The position numbers were made by a program, and so were the translations under genes. Shown here one piece after another: positions 53,611 to 64,000 of a DNA stretch of 64,000 nucleotides. The stretch is from Closterium sp. Naga37s-1 (lineage: Eukaryota; Streptophyta; Zygnematophyceae; Desmidiales; Closteriaceae), in the NCBI GenBank assembly GCA_947471745.1, contig CANJKZ010000092.1, positions 1,984,001 to 2,048,000 on the forward strand, written 5' to 3'. The notes beneath the pieces were generated by a model. That model was not told the origin of the DNA. It searched no databases and was given only the letters and a program-made list of their open reading frames with translations. How positions within the stretch are numbered: position 1 is the stretch's first letter; each line of letters opens with the position of its first letter.

Positions 53611-54855
53611 CTAGCAGCAGTTGAGATACATATAGGAAACCCTAATTGGGTTGTACTCGCTATAGAGTACCCCACTGCAGGCTAGACAAACATCACATTC
53701 TGACACACCCCCATAGTCAAAGTGGGGTATAATCAGCACAACAAGCAGGCAGAGTAGTAGTTCACAATTATAAGCAAAGCTAGAGGCAGTCACAGAGGGC
53801 AAGTGAGGAGGAGGAGAAACTGTGAGGGCGAGAAGATGGGAGGCGACGGCTGAAGCTGCAGACACACAGGCAGCAGGAGTGCGCAGCACTGTCGCTACCA
53901 GGCTAAACCCGGACTACACGGCGACAGACGCAGCTGGCTCACTGTGCTCCCAGGAGTGCACACACTGTGGCTACCGGGCGCAGAGCCCCGGACTACTCAG
54001 GCCACAGGGGGGCGTGGCTCTCTGGACTACCAGGAGTGCTCACACTGTGGCTACCGGGCGCAGAGCCCCGGACTACTCAGGCTACAGGGGGTCGTGGCTC
54101 TCTGGACTTCAGGCGCTGCGGACGACAAGTCGGCTACCTCCGGTCAACCTCCCCCAACTGTCCCACACCCCTTTCACACACTCCCTGCTGCACCTCTAGC
54201 ACTGCTCACACGCCACCCCCCTCGTACCACTCCGACGGCTCCAACACATCCACCCCCCTCAGCGACAGCTGCAGCAGTGGGAGACGGAGGAGGAGGAGGA
54301 GCAGGGGACGGCTCACACACCCGGCACCCCCATACTCTCCACCCCCAAACCCTAACACAGGAGCGCGGGCAGCAGCGGGGGTGGGGCGCTGTCAGAAGTT
54401 CGGGACGAACCGCACGCGGGCTGCCCGGGCCACGCGCGGGCCTGGCGCAGCCCGTACGGGCCGCGGGCGGGCCTGGCGCAGGTCGCGCGGGCCGCGTCGG
54501 GCGACGGGGGGCGACGCGACGGTCGACAGGGGGCGACGCGCGGTTCGACGGGGCAGGCGCGCGGCGGGAAGAAAAATCGTTGCGCGCTCGGAGCGCACGA
54601 CAGGCAGGAAACAGCACGCGCCCAAGGCGCGCTACAGGCAGTAGAGCAGCAGAAGCATCGGGTGGGGCCCACCCACAGGATCGACTCCGGAGGGTCGACC
54701 TGCTCTGATGGCATGTTAGAATAGCAGGCTAAAACGATAAACAGGAAAGGAGGGATTTCACTAGCAGCAGTTGAGATACATATAGGAAACCCTAATTGGG
54801 TTGTACTTGCTATAGAGTACCCCACTGCAGGCTAGACAAACAACACATTCTGACA
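53564..54855 (-). mobile_element. E8: non-autonomous LTR retroelement (1292 bp), E7 family
   Basis: 142-bp LTRs (53564-53705, 54714-54855) with TSD TGCAC (53559-53563, 54856-54860). In minus sense the primer site is TGCCATCAGAGC and the polypurine tract CTATGGGGGTG. The LTR and the first internal bases (AGCAGGTCGAC then GATCCTGTGGGTGGGCCC) match E7. The interior lacks pol and has GC-rich leader repeats and duplicated blocks such as GGCTACCGGGCGCAGAGCCC (about 53960-54080). It is inserted in E5 between integrase and RNase H. Confidence 0.92.
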
Positions 54856-54860
54856 TGCAC

Positions 54861-56816
54861 GTATTCTACCATCTGGGGCCAGTAGTAATACTTCGCTATC
54901 CTTGCTAATGTCTTGATGCTCCCGAAATGTCCCGCATATGGTACGTCGTGAAACTCCTCCAGTAGAATCGGTCGTAGCGGGGCATAGTTTGGTACCCAAA
55001 TATTTCCTGAACCCTTCCTTACAGCTAAGTCTTTCTCCCACTATAGTAGCTTCTGATTCTGTGCGGTTGCGATCTCTGCGTCCACGGAGTACCTATGTTG
55101 GAATAGACCCTTGAGCAGAGGGTTCATTCCATTGAGCTGGATGCCTGCTACATGCCCAGGGCAGCTCAACGCGTCTGCTTTGTTGTGTAGCCTGGGTTTG
55201 TAGAGGATGTCGTAGTGGAAGTGAGTTTCTAGGAAGTAAACCCACCGCACCTGTCGTCGTGAAAGTGTAGGCTGTGACTTCAAGTATTTGAGACTGCAGT
55301 GGTCAGTATAGACTGTAGTCTTGGCCCCCTATAGGTAACACCTCCACGCCTTGAAGGCTGTAACTAACGTTAGGGCTTCCTTGTCATGGATGGGGTAGTT
55401 CAGTTCTGCTCCGTGTAGCTTTATCTGAGGTAGGCGATGGGCTGCAAACCGCGTCCATGATCCTGCATCAGTACTGCTCCGACTGCATGGTCACTAGCGT
55501 CTGCTTCCACCACGTAGTCTTTGTCTGGATCCGGTAGGATGAGTATTGGTGCTGTGGTCATTGGTGTCTGTAGCTGCTCCATGGCTTATTGATGAGGAGT
55601 ATCCCATTTGTAGGGCGTATCATTTTTCAGTAGGTTGGTTAGTGGCGATGCTATCTTAGCGTACTGCGGCACGATCCTGTTGTAATAGTTGGCGAAGCCT
55701 AGGACTTGCTGCAACTCCTTCACGTTCTCCGGTAATTTCTACGTCTTGACGGCTTCAATTTTCCGCGGGTCCAGGTGTACGCCCTCCGCACTCACCATGT
55801 GCCTGAGAAACTGCACCTTCTTTAGGGCGAAGTCGCTTTGAGACTGCTTCACGTAGAACTTATTTTCCCGCAGGATCTCGAAGACTTTCCGAAGATGCTC
55901 CACGTGCTCCTTCATATTTTTGGAGGAGATCAGGATGTCGTCCAGGTACACCACCACGCATTCGTCCAACAGGGTCCATAGCATACGATTCATCTCCGCC
56001 TGGAACGTCGCTGGTGCATTGCAGAGCCCGAACGGCATCACTTGATATTCGTAGGAGCCATATCTGGTACGTAACGCCGTCTTGTGGACCGAGTTGTCCG
56101 CCATCTTGATCTGCCACTAACCCGACCGTAGGTCCAGCTTCGAGAATACTGTTGCCCCACGCAGTTGGTCTAGAAGATCGTCTGTGCGCGGTATGGGGTA
56201 TTTGTTTTTTACTGTCTATTTGTTCAGTGCGCGGTAGTCGATGCACATCCGTAAACTGCTGTCTAGTTTTGGAGTGAAGAGAACTGGTGCACCGTGGGGA
56301 GAGGTGGATGGGCGGATCAGTTGTCTGTCTAGTAGATACTCTATCTGCTTCTTCATGTCTGTCAGTTCAGTCCGACTAAGGCGGTATGGTGCATGTGAAA
56401 CGGGATTCGCACCTGGTTCCTCCACGATCTCGTGCTTCTGGGTGCGTGCTGGAAGTAATCCTGCAGGCAGGTCGTCTGGCATGATATCTTTGTACTGCTC
56501 CAACACCTCCTGTACTGCTGCAGGTAGCTCCATTTTCGACTGATCCTCCTCAGTTGCTGCCATCACCTGTGCTAAGTAACCCGTGTTACTCTCGTTCACC
56601 GTCTGTTCGAACCGTGCCAGTGTCGTTTCAGGAGCGTCCCCTGTATCCGTCCAACTTCTCAGCTCCACACCCTTCCCGTTGTTGTAGATGCACGCCTTCC
56701 GGTTGACCCAGTCGATCTCGGGGTTGAACCGCTTCAGGAAATCTCGCCCCAAGATGAAATCCAAACCCTTGATGTTCGTGATCGGCAACGTCGGCTTCCA
56801 TCTCAACGCACCTATG
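54861..56816 (-). pseudogene. E5 Gypsy protease end, RT and RNase H
   Basis: In element sense: protease tail (LDFILGRDFLKRFNPEIDW, 56806-56700) and a linker. RT follows with PYRLSRTELTDMKKQIEYL and LRMCIDYRALNK. After a break come YQVMPFGLCNAPATFQ and the catalytic VVYLDDILISS (about 55930-55960), then the thumb (VQFLRHMVSAEGVHLDPRK). RNase H is degraded: HFHYDILYKPRLHNKADALS (about 55200) marks its end. Stops lie near 56110, 55740 and 55330. Confidence 0.87.
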
Positions 56817-57167
56817 TGTGAGAAGTATTAGAGAGAACATGCAAGCTTACATAGGATAGAAGATCATAGGGATGTTCCTAGGCAAGATGCTTTAGCAAGG
56901 TGCTTGGCAAGATGCTTGGCAAGATGCTTGGCAAGATGCTTGGCAAGATGCTTGGCAAGATGCTTGGCAAGATGCTTGGCAAGATGCTTTGGCAAGATGC
57001 TTTGGCAAGATGCTTGGCAAGATGCTTGGCAAGATGCTTTGGTTGGGGGCTCCACTAAAGTGTGGATTAGCACTCCAACCAATGTACACCCAAAGGGGTG
57101 TATGATAATAGAGAATGTACAAGTCATTCTAGTCTATGTATGATATGAATAAAGGAGTATTCTAACA
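56817..57167 (-). repeat. E6 3' LTR with internal 12-bp tandem array
   Basis: About 350 bp. The block 56885-57035 is about 12 copies of GCTTGGCAAGAT, some with an extra T. It lacks a 13-bp stretch found near the start of the other LTR. Confidence 0.85.
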
Positions 57168-57226
57168 CAACCCCTTTGCATACATAAGACGAGAGGACTT
57201 GGACAGGAGAGGATGCAACCCCTGAG

Positions 57227-60200
57227 TCAGCCACGGGAGGGGATCGAGCGAGGGGCAAGGCCAAGAAAAAGAAGAAGAGCAGAGTGCGTCAGGCGAGACA
57301 GTGCCTTGGTGAAGATGTCAGCGAGGTTTGTAGAGGAATCGATCTTGCGAACGGTGATGTGGCCGTCGTTGACAAGGTCACGAACGTAGTAGTGGCGAAG
57401 CTCGATGTGCTTGGAGCGGCCATGAAAAACCGCTTCCTTGGTGAGATGTATGGTGCTCGAGTTGTCGCACCAGATGGTGGGGCATGGCTGAGGAGCACCC
57501 AGGTCATCTAGGAGGAAGGAGAGCCAGCGGGCCTCCTGAGCGGCCATCGTTACGGCGTAAAGCTCTGCCTCGCAGGAGGAGAGAGCGATGGAGGAGGAGC
57601 GAGTGGAACGCCAGCTAATGAGGCCGCTGTCGAGGGAGAAACCATATCCCTGACTGCTGCAGCGGTCGGGCTGGGAATCTGCCCAGGAGGAGTCACTGTA
57701 ACCAGTGAGGATGGGGGGGGTGGAACCACCTAGCGTGAGCACAAAGTCCTTGGTACCGCGTAGGTAGCGAAGGACGTGCTTGGCAGCCCGCCAGTGCTCT
57801 GCAGCATGCTTGCCAGACCCGATGAAGCGAGCCAGTACACTAATCGGGTAGGCAAGGTCGGGGCGAGTGCAGGTCATGGCGTACATCAGGGCCCCAACAA
57901 GCTCAGCGTACGGGTCAGAGGAGAAGGATGGGGAGGAGGGTGGAGCGAGCTGATGGCCGACAGGAAGCGGTGTGGAAATGGGCTTCGCAGCGGCCATATC
58001 GAAACGCTCGAGGACTTTCTCGATGTAAAAGTGTTGGGACAGAGAGATAGTTCGTGCCTCCAAGTCCCGAGTAATCTCCATGCCGAGGTAGTTGCGGACC
58101 TCTCCCAGGTCTTTGCAGGCAAGACGCTGATGAAGCTGGTCTTTGACGGACTGGAGAGCAGCAGGAGAGTCAGTAGCCAGCAGCATGTCATCCACGTAGA
58201 CGAGGATGTAGAAGGGGGAGGGGGAGGTGCGGAGGAAGAGGCTGGGGGCGGCCTTGGAGGGGCGAAATCCAAGGTCGCAGAGCATGGAGGAGAGCTTGGC
58301 GTGCCATTCACGCGGAGCCTGTTTGAGGCCATAGACGGGGCGACGCGCTGCCAAACAGTGGAGGGGTCGAAGGAGCCCTGGAAGCCCTCGGGGCGCTCCA
58401 TGAAGATAATTTCGTGGAGATCGCCTTGGAGGAACGCAATGGTGACGTCCATAGAGTGGAGTAGCAACCCACTTCGAGCGACGAAGTCCAAGAACACACG
58501 GACAACGGGGGGGGGTTGCGGTAGGAGAGTATGTGTCGAAGAAGTCTGAGCCATGGGTTTGTGTGAACCCTTTGGCGCAGTAGCGAGCTTTGAAGACGGG
58601 AGACTCGCCGGGGAGCAGCTTCACCCTGAAGACCCATTTGCCTTTGACGACGTTGGACGAGTGGGGGCGGGGAACGTCGATGAAGGTGCCGTTGTGGATG
58701 AAGGAAGATGTCTCTTTGGCCATTGCCTCGATCCAAAGAGGGGCATCGAGACAGGCGATGGCTTCCTCATAGGTTGAGGGCTCAAAGACGGTAGGCACCC
58801 CAGAGAAGAGAAGGACTAGGGCGCCAGTCAAGGTGCGGACGATGGGAGCGTGGGAGGGTTGATAGAGGTGGAGGAGGAGAAGCTCATCGTGAGTGTCCTC
58901 AGAGAGGAGGGGAGAGATGGGAGGAGGAAGAGAGGGGGGTGGTGGAGTTGCAGGACTGCTGCGCAGAGCGAGGTCGCGGCTGGGACGATGTTGTGCTGTT
59001 GTACTGCGGCGCGGCTGCTCGGCTACACTGCGCCACGGCTGCGTAAGAGCGCTGGTGCGGGCGGCCGGGGAAGGGTGAATGTGCAGGCGAGGAGGATGTG
59101 TACTGGGGGGAAGGGTGGGGATACTGAGGGGGGGGAGGAGGGAAGTGCAGGACAAGGTATGTGGAGGGGGGGGGGGACCAAGGGAGCGAGTGTGGGGGCG
59201 GGAGCGAAGGGGGGGGGTGAGCACGAAGGGGGGAAGTTGGGTGAGTCGAGGGAGGGGGAGCGGAGGAGGGGGGAGGAGAGGGAGTGGGGAAAATGGGAGG
59301 GGGAGCCGTGGAGTGGGAGGGGGAGGGGGGGAGTACAGGGTCGAGGATGTCACCGGATGAACCTGAGACAGAGGGAGCTGGAGGAATGGGGGGGGGAACC
59401 AAGGGGGGGGAAACTGGGGGAGGGGGGAGGAGAGGGGGGGCAGCTATGTCCGTCCAAAGAAGGGGGCGGGGAGGGAGGATGAGAGGATCAGTGGGAGGGG
59501 GGGAGGAGTAATAGGGTGAGGATTCATCAAACACTACATCACGGCAACGGATAAGGCGGCCTGAGGGGGGGTGAAGAAATAGGTAATCTAGAGAAGAAGG
59601 ATTGTGACCAAGGAAGACGCAGGGGAGGGTCCTAGCAGCAAGCTTGCCGGCTGCGCGGGAGCGATCAGCAAGGTGTATAAGGACGTGGGCTTTGGAGCCC
59701 CAAATGCGAAGGGGTGAGATATCGGGCTTGGTGGAGATCCATAGATCGGTGGGAGTGGTGGAGGGGCGGTTGGGATGGGGATAAAGGTTGGTGAGAAGGG
59801 TAGCATGAAGTAGGGCATATCCCCATAGGGATGGCGGGCAGGAGGCATGAACCAAGAGACATCGGGCAGTTTTGGTGATCTCTCGGACCCGACTCTCAGC
59901 AACACCATTTTGCTGAGGGGAGTGGGGTAGAGTGTAGGTGTGGCGAATGCCATGGGTCGTGCAGTAGGAGGAAAGGGTGTGATTGAGGAACTCACTACCG
60001 CCGTCAGAATGGAGACGACGAATGGGTCGTCCAAAGTGGGTTGCAGCCTGCGTTGCCCATGCAATAATAGCAGCGGGGGGCTCGGCTTTGGTGCGGAGGA
60101 GAGAGACCGAGGAGTACCTGCTGTGGTCATCCACAAGGATGAGCAGGTATCGGTGACCCTGGCGGGAGGGGGTGGGGTTGGGACCCCAGAGGTCCATGTG

Positions 60201-62539
60201 GACTAGGTCGAGTGGTGCAGGGGAAAAGGTGGGATGACTGGGGTGAGGGTGTTGTTTAAGTTTGATCTGGACAGAGACCGTGCAGGGTGGGGCAAGGGAG
60301 GGAGGAAGTGGGGGGAGAGTGGGTGGGAGACCATGAAGGAGAGAGGAAATGACGGCTTTGTGAGGGTGACAAAGTTGGGATGACCAAGACGATGATGGAG
60401 AAGAATGGATGGGTGGGAGAGGTCACGACACAGACAAGAGGGAGAGGGGGATGGTGGAATAGGTGGAGGGGGAATAGTGGTGGAGAATACCTGAGGGGAG
60501 GGAGAGCGAGGAGTGCGGAAGGTGTACATACGAGTGGATGGACACATGGAGATACGAGAGAGAAAACGACCGGAGGTGGAGTGAAAAAGATCACAGTGGG
60601 AGGCGTGAGCAGGAAAGATAGTGGTGACACCAGCTTGTTGAAGTGCACCTTGGGAGACTAGGTTGTGACGGAGAGAGGGAATGTGAAGACCAGTGACGGT
60701 GCCTGATGGAAAAAGTGGACAAGGGAGTGTGGATGAGTGATGGCTTTGGACAGTAAAGGTGGAGTCAGCACCAAGGATGGTAGAGGGAGTGGGGAGGGGT
60801 GTGAGTTTGCCAGCGTCGCGAAGGACAGTGTGAGAGGCTCCACTGTCAAGGATAAATTCAATGGGAGGTAAGGAGGCGGAGTACTGGAAAGACATTGTAT
60901 TAATAGCATCAGCATACATGGAGGGATCATTAGGCATAGGGGACTGCATGCTCTGTCCTACGAAGGCGGAGGACGGGAATGGGGTAAAGCCCGGGGGGAG
61001 GGAGGGAGGGGGGGAATGTTCAGTGTCCGGAGGCGGGGCAGTCGGGGGTACAGACGGGGGGGGAACCTGAGGGGGGTAAAACGGGTAGGGGGGGTATGGG
61101 GAAGGAGACCAGGGGGGCGGGGGGAAACCTGGAGGTGCAGGGGGAGGGGGGTAAAAGCCGGAGGGGGGGGGTGAGGGAGTCGGGGAATACAGCAGGTGAT
61201 GAGCCTGGGGGGGAGCACGGGGAGGGGTAGAGGGGGGGAGTACCTGAGGGTTGGAGGAGGAAGGGGGGTGGTAGGTGGGGGAGGTGCGGATGTCATGAGG
61301 GGTGGGGAGGGGGTGCAAGAGGTGCCAACGGGGGGGAGTACCAGTGTTACCACGTTCAAACCATTCGTCACTTAGAGCCTTGAAGCAGGTGGCGGTGGCG
61401 TGGGTCGTCTGGAGACAACGCTGTCCTCGAAGAGAGCCGTAACGAATGAGGTACTGGCACGGAGGAAGGGTGCCGGTTCCAACAGGGCCACTGCGTCCAC
61501 CACCACGGCCACCTCCTCCAGGGGGGCGAGAGCCAAAGCGTCCACCACTGCGTCCCGAAAAGCTGCTTCGTCCGGTACCGCGCCCTCCCCTATAGCCGCC
61601 GCTGAAGCCACCACGACCGCCACCTCCTCCACGAGCAAGCGCAATAGTAGAGAGAGAGGTGTGGAGGAGATATGCTTCCGCGTCGAGTAGCCAAGTGATG
61701 ATGTCAGAGGAGGAGGGAGTGTCGGGTCGGGTGGTGATGAAGGCAATCTTGTAGGTGGTGTAGGCGGGAGGAAGTCCATTGAGGATGCGAGCCATGAGGA
61801 GGGAATCAGTGATGGTGATGCCGCGATCAGTGAGGCGGCAAGCAGTGTCAGTAAGGCGACGAGTAAAGGTGGCAGCATTGGGAGAGGAGTCAAGGGAGAG
61901 AGCTTGGAATTCGCGGTAGAGGGAGAGAAGGGAGTTGAGGTCTTGTCGGTCAAAGCGAGTGGTGAGATCCTTCCAAAGTGTTGCGGAGGTGGTGGGACGG
62001 ATCTCACGTTTGAGAGAGGTAGGGATAGAGGCGAGGATGATGTTGAGCGCCTTGAGATCGGCAATGCGCCATGCAGAGGAGTTGAGGCGGTATGTGCGGT
62101 CATCCTCCACGTGCTTGGCGCGCAGGGCCTGGTAGTCGATATCGGCGAATCGAGCGGCTTCATGGGCAGCGAATGCCGCATTTCAGGTGGCTTGGTCAAG
62201 AATGTAAGCAGCATGATCCCGAGTGTAATCGCGGAGGATGCGAGCCCAACGTTCGGGGTCATCGTTGTGAACGGGTAGCTCCGGGGCAACAGGCGGTGGG
62301 CCTGGAGGATGGGGTGGTTCACCAGGAGGGGGTGGAGGGGGGGCTGCGGGAGGAGAGGGGGCAACTCCGAATGGAGTGTCGAGAGCGAGATCAAGGAGGT
62401 TAAAGTTATGGATTGTGGTGGAGCCAAGAAGAACGTGCATGCTTTCTGAAAACGAAGTCCAGTTTACCGGGGTGGTATCGTTAATGAGTTCGAGACGATC
62501 AATGGAACTTATGTCAGTTGGCATGGTGTCGGTAGCCAT
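57227..62539 (-). pseudogene. E6 Copia polyprotein, broken (Gag, protease, integrase, RT, RNase H)
   Basis: Gag starts MATDTMPTDISSIDRLEL (62539). A single in-frame TGA at about 62185 interrupts it, then LNSSAWRIADLKALNIILAS, a Gly/Arg-rich tail and the atypical knuckle CQYLIRY...GQRCLQTTHATATC follow. Protease is FILDSGASHTVLRDAG. A frameshift in a C6 run (about 60310-60320) precedes integrase (MDLWGPNPTPS, LVDDHSRYSS, LHSDGGSEFL, SPQQNGVAESRV). Another shift falls in the Pro-rich spacer (59100-59350). RT has two compensating shifts (G9 run at about 58505 and near 58345), but YVDDMLLA is intact. RNase H: LTGYSDSSWADS, CEAELYAV, NLADIFTKAL. Most breaks fall in homopolymers, so sequencing error is possible. 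Confidence 0.9.
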
Positions 62540-63782
62540 GATGCGGGGGGGGAGAAAGCAGCCACAGGAGGAGGGGGGATGGGGAAAATGAAAGATGAGG
62601 AGAGAAGGTGAGAATGAGGAGGGAGAGATCAGCCACAGGAGGAGGGAGGATGGGGAAAATGAAAAAGAAGGTGAGAATGAGGGGGGGGGAGGAGGGATCA
62701 GCCACAGGAGGAGGGAGGGGTGGGGATACGACGGGATGGTGTGAGGGGAAACTAGCGACAGAGGGAGGGAGAATGGGGAGTGAGGGTGATGGAGATGATG
62801 GTGAGGGTGGAGGAAAGAGGGAGAGAGAGCAGCCACAGGAGGAGGGTGGGGGACGAGGGGGGGCTTACAAGAGAGATCGCAGGAGCAGTGGGCAGCGGGT
62901 CGCGAGCGCCACGGGTAGGACAGAGGCGCGGGTCAGAGGGAGGAGCGGGTCAGGGCGGAGGTGGCGCTGGTCGCAGGAGGAGGTGGCGCTTGGTCGTGGG
63001 CGTTGCAGGCAGCAGGTTGCGGGCGTCGAGTCCGCGAGCGCCTTGGGTAGGAGGAGGAGGGGAGGGGGGAGGGGGGGGGGCGGCAGCTGACGTGGTCGCG
63101 GATGTCGCGAGCAGGAGGCGACGGGGGCCCGTGGTGCGTCGAGGGCGGCACGCCCGTCGAGGGTCGCGGGTCTAGGGGGTCGAGGGCGACGAGGGGCGTC
63201 GTTCGCAGGGGTCACGACCCGCGTCGCTGGTTGGCAGGGGCAGCGGGTCGCGGATGTCGGGGGCGCGCGCGATGGGCGGCGTCTGTCGAGGGCGTCGCGA
63301 GGAGCAAATGGGAGGAGACAGGGGGGCTGCGGAGGGCGAGCGCGGGGGGGCCGTGGAAGTCGCGAGCAGGGGGCGCCAAGGGCCATGGGTGTCGCGGATA
63401 GGGGGCGCCAAGGGACGGGGCGCCGCGGGTGTCGCGAGCTGGGGGCGCCAAGGGACGGGGCGCCGTGGGTGTCGCGAGCTGGGGGCGCCAAGGGACGGGG
63501 GCGCCGTGGGAGTCGCGAGCAGGGGGCGCCAAGGGACGGGGCGCCGTGGGCAACGCGCCAAGGGCCGTGGGCGTCGCGGATAGGGGACTCCAGGAGCCGC
63601 GTGCGCTGAGGAGAGGGCGTTTAGGGCCGTGGGTGACGTGGACAGAGGGCGCCAAAGGCCGTTAGTGACGGGAGCAGTAAGGGTTACGGGAGGGCCGTGT
63701 GTGATGAGTGACGGGTAACCGAGGGAATAGTAGGAGTGTTGAGGATCGGAGAAGGCGTTAGCCTATGAAGCTCTGATTTCCA
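62540..63782 (-). repeat. E6 leader: GC-rich minisatellites between primer site and gag
   Basis: About 1.2 kb. At 63340-63600 roughly six units of 40-45 bp share GGGGGCGCCAAGGGACGGGG and GTCGCGAGC cores. At 62560-62870 about five AGCCACAGGAGGAGGG-type units of 60-70 bp repeat just ahead of gag. Numerous long open frames on both strands here are composition artefacts. Confidence 0.75.
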
Positions 63783-64000
63783 TGTGAGAATTAGAATGAT
63801 TGAGTATTAGAGAGAACATGCAAGCTTATATATGATAGGAGATCATAGGGATGTTCCTAGGCAAGATGCTTTAGCAAGGTGCTTGGCAAGATGCTTGGCA
63901 AGATGCTTGGCAAGATGCTTGGCAAGATGCTTGGCAAGATGCTTGGCAAGATGCTTTGGCAAGATGCTTTGGCAAGATGCTTGGCAAGATGCTTGGCAAG
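63783..64000 (-). repeat. E6 5' LTR (partial, continues past the window)
   Basis: It matches 56817 onward (AGTATTAGAGAGAACATGCA, CATAGGGATGTTCCTAGGCA) and enters the GCTTGGCAAGAT array before the window ends. Confidence 0.88.

Larger units (their letters stand above)
51617..56816 (-). mobile_element. E5: Gypsy (Ty3) retrotransposon, 5' part outside the uninterrupted run
   Basis: 3' LTR 51617-51986 (370 bp, TGTGAG...CTCACA on the plus strand) with a G7-containing polypurine tract beside it. The order protease-RT-RNase H-integrase in minus sense is diagnostic of Gypsy. It is interrupted by a TRIM and by E8, and cut at 56816 by E6. It sits within E4's integrase; the putative 5-bp target GGATT cannot be verified because the other end is absent. 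Confidence 0.88.
56817..64000 (-). mobile_element. E6: Copia retrotransposon running off the window
   Basis: 3' LTR about 56817-57167; 5' LTR from 63783 past the end. Both start TGTGAGA and contain a run of GCTTGGCAAGAT 12-mers. In minus sense the 5' LTR is followed by TGGAAATCAGAGC (a one-insert variant of the usual primer site), and the polypurine stretch GCAAAGGGGTTG precedes the 3' LTR. Gag, protease, integrase, RT and RNase H are all present but broken. It is inserted into E5; the candidate left target ACCTA cannot be confirmed. Confidence 0.9.

Noticed and set aside
62608-63665. Many Gly/Arg-rich ORFs at the right end
   Set aside because: Leader minisatellites of E6; several overlapping frames are open on both strands and none has a domain.

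Overview
The window looks like nuclear DNA of a green-lineage (streptophyte-type) eukaryote. It holds a plant-type PsbS gene, a plant-like VPS53 split into 23 short GT-AG exons, and Copia and Gypsy LTR retrotransposons with TG...CA ends. Closterium-like algae or early land plants are plausible hosts, but the genus cannot be read from the sequence alone.

Layout. Bases 1-7.3 kb are gene-poor: a perfect 32-bp-arm hairpin, one doubtful Ala-rich ORF and several simple repeats. PsbS lies at 7.34-8.11 kb (minus strand, no intron). VPS53, a GARP/EARP tethering-complex subunit, fills 8.77-29.48 kb on the same strand. I rebuilt 23 exons with consistent phase that give an 850-residue protein. From about 29.6 kb to the end the sequence is a nest of retroelements. 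Element E1 (minus, 5'-truncated Copia) is at 29.97-33.94 kb. E3 (minus Copia, 34.2-48.2 kb) is interrupted by E2 (a complete plus-strand Copia with 129-bp LTRs), by E7 (a non-autonomous LTR element), by a Harbinger-like MITE, and in its right LTR by E4 (plus Copia). E4 is cut by E5 (minus Gypsy). E5 carries a 345-bp TRIM and E8 (a second non-autonomous LTR element), and is cut by E6 (minus Copia), which runs off the window.

The most unusual signal is in VPS53. At least eight introns (9, 11, 12, 13, 14, 19, 20, 21) begin with a tandem array whose monomer is a copy of that intron's own exon/intron junction: the last exon bases, AG, then GT. The largest, intron 12, has about 297 copies of a 26-bp monomer over 7.7 kb. 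Smaller copies occur in introns 2, 7 and 22. Array by array the monomer differs (16, 16, 26, 16, about 20, 29, 33-50 and 32 bp), so these are independent expansions seeded at 5' splice sites rather than one dispersed satellite. Exons 11 and 17 also have partial duplicate pseudo-exons. PsbS next door has no intron and no such repeats.

The retroelements share very short related LTRs (129-144 bp for E1, E2, E4, E7, E8), a CTATGGGGGTG-type polypurine tract, an initiator-Met-tRNA-type primer site, and GC-rich minisatellite leaders. All the coding elements seen here are broken by stops, frameshifts or insertions.
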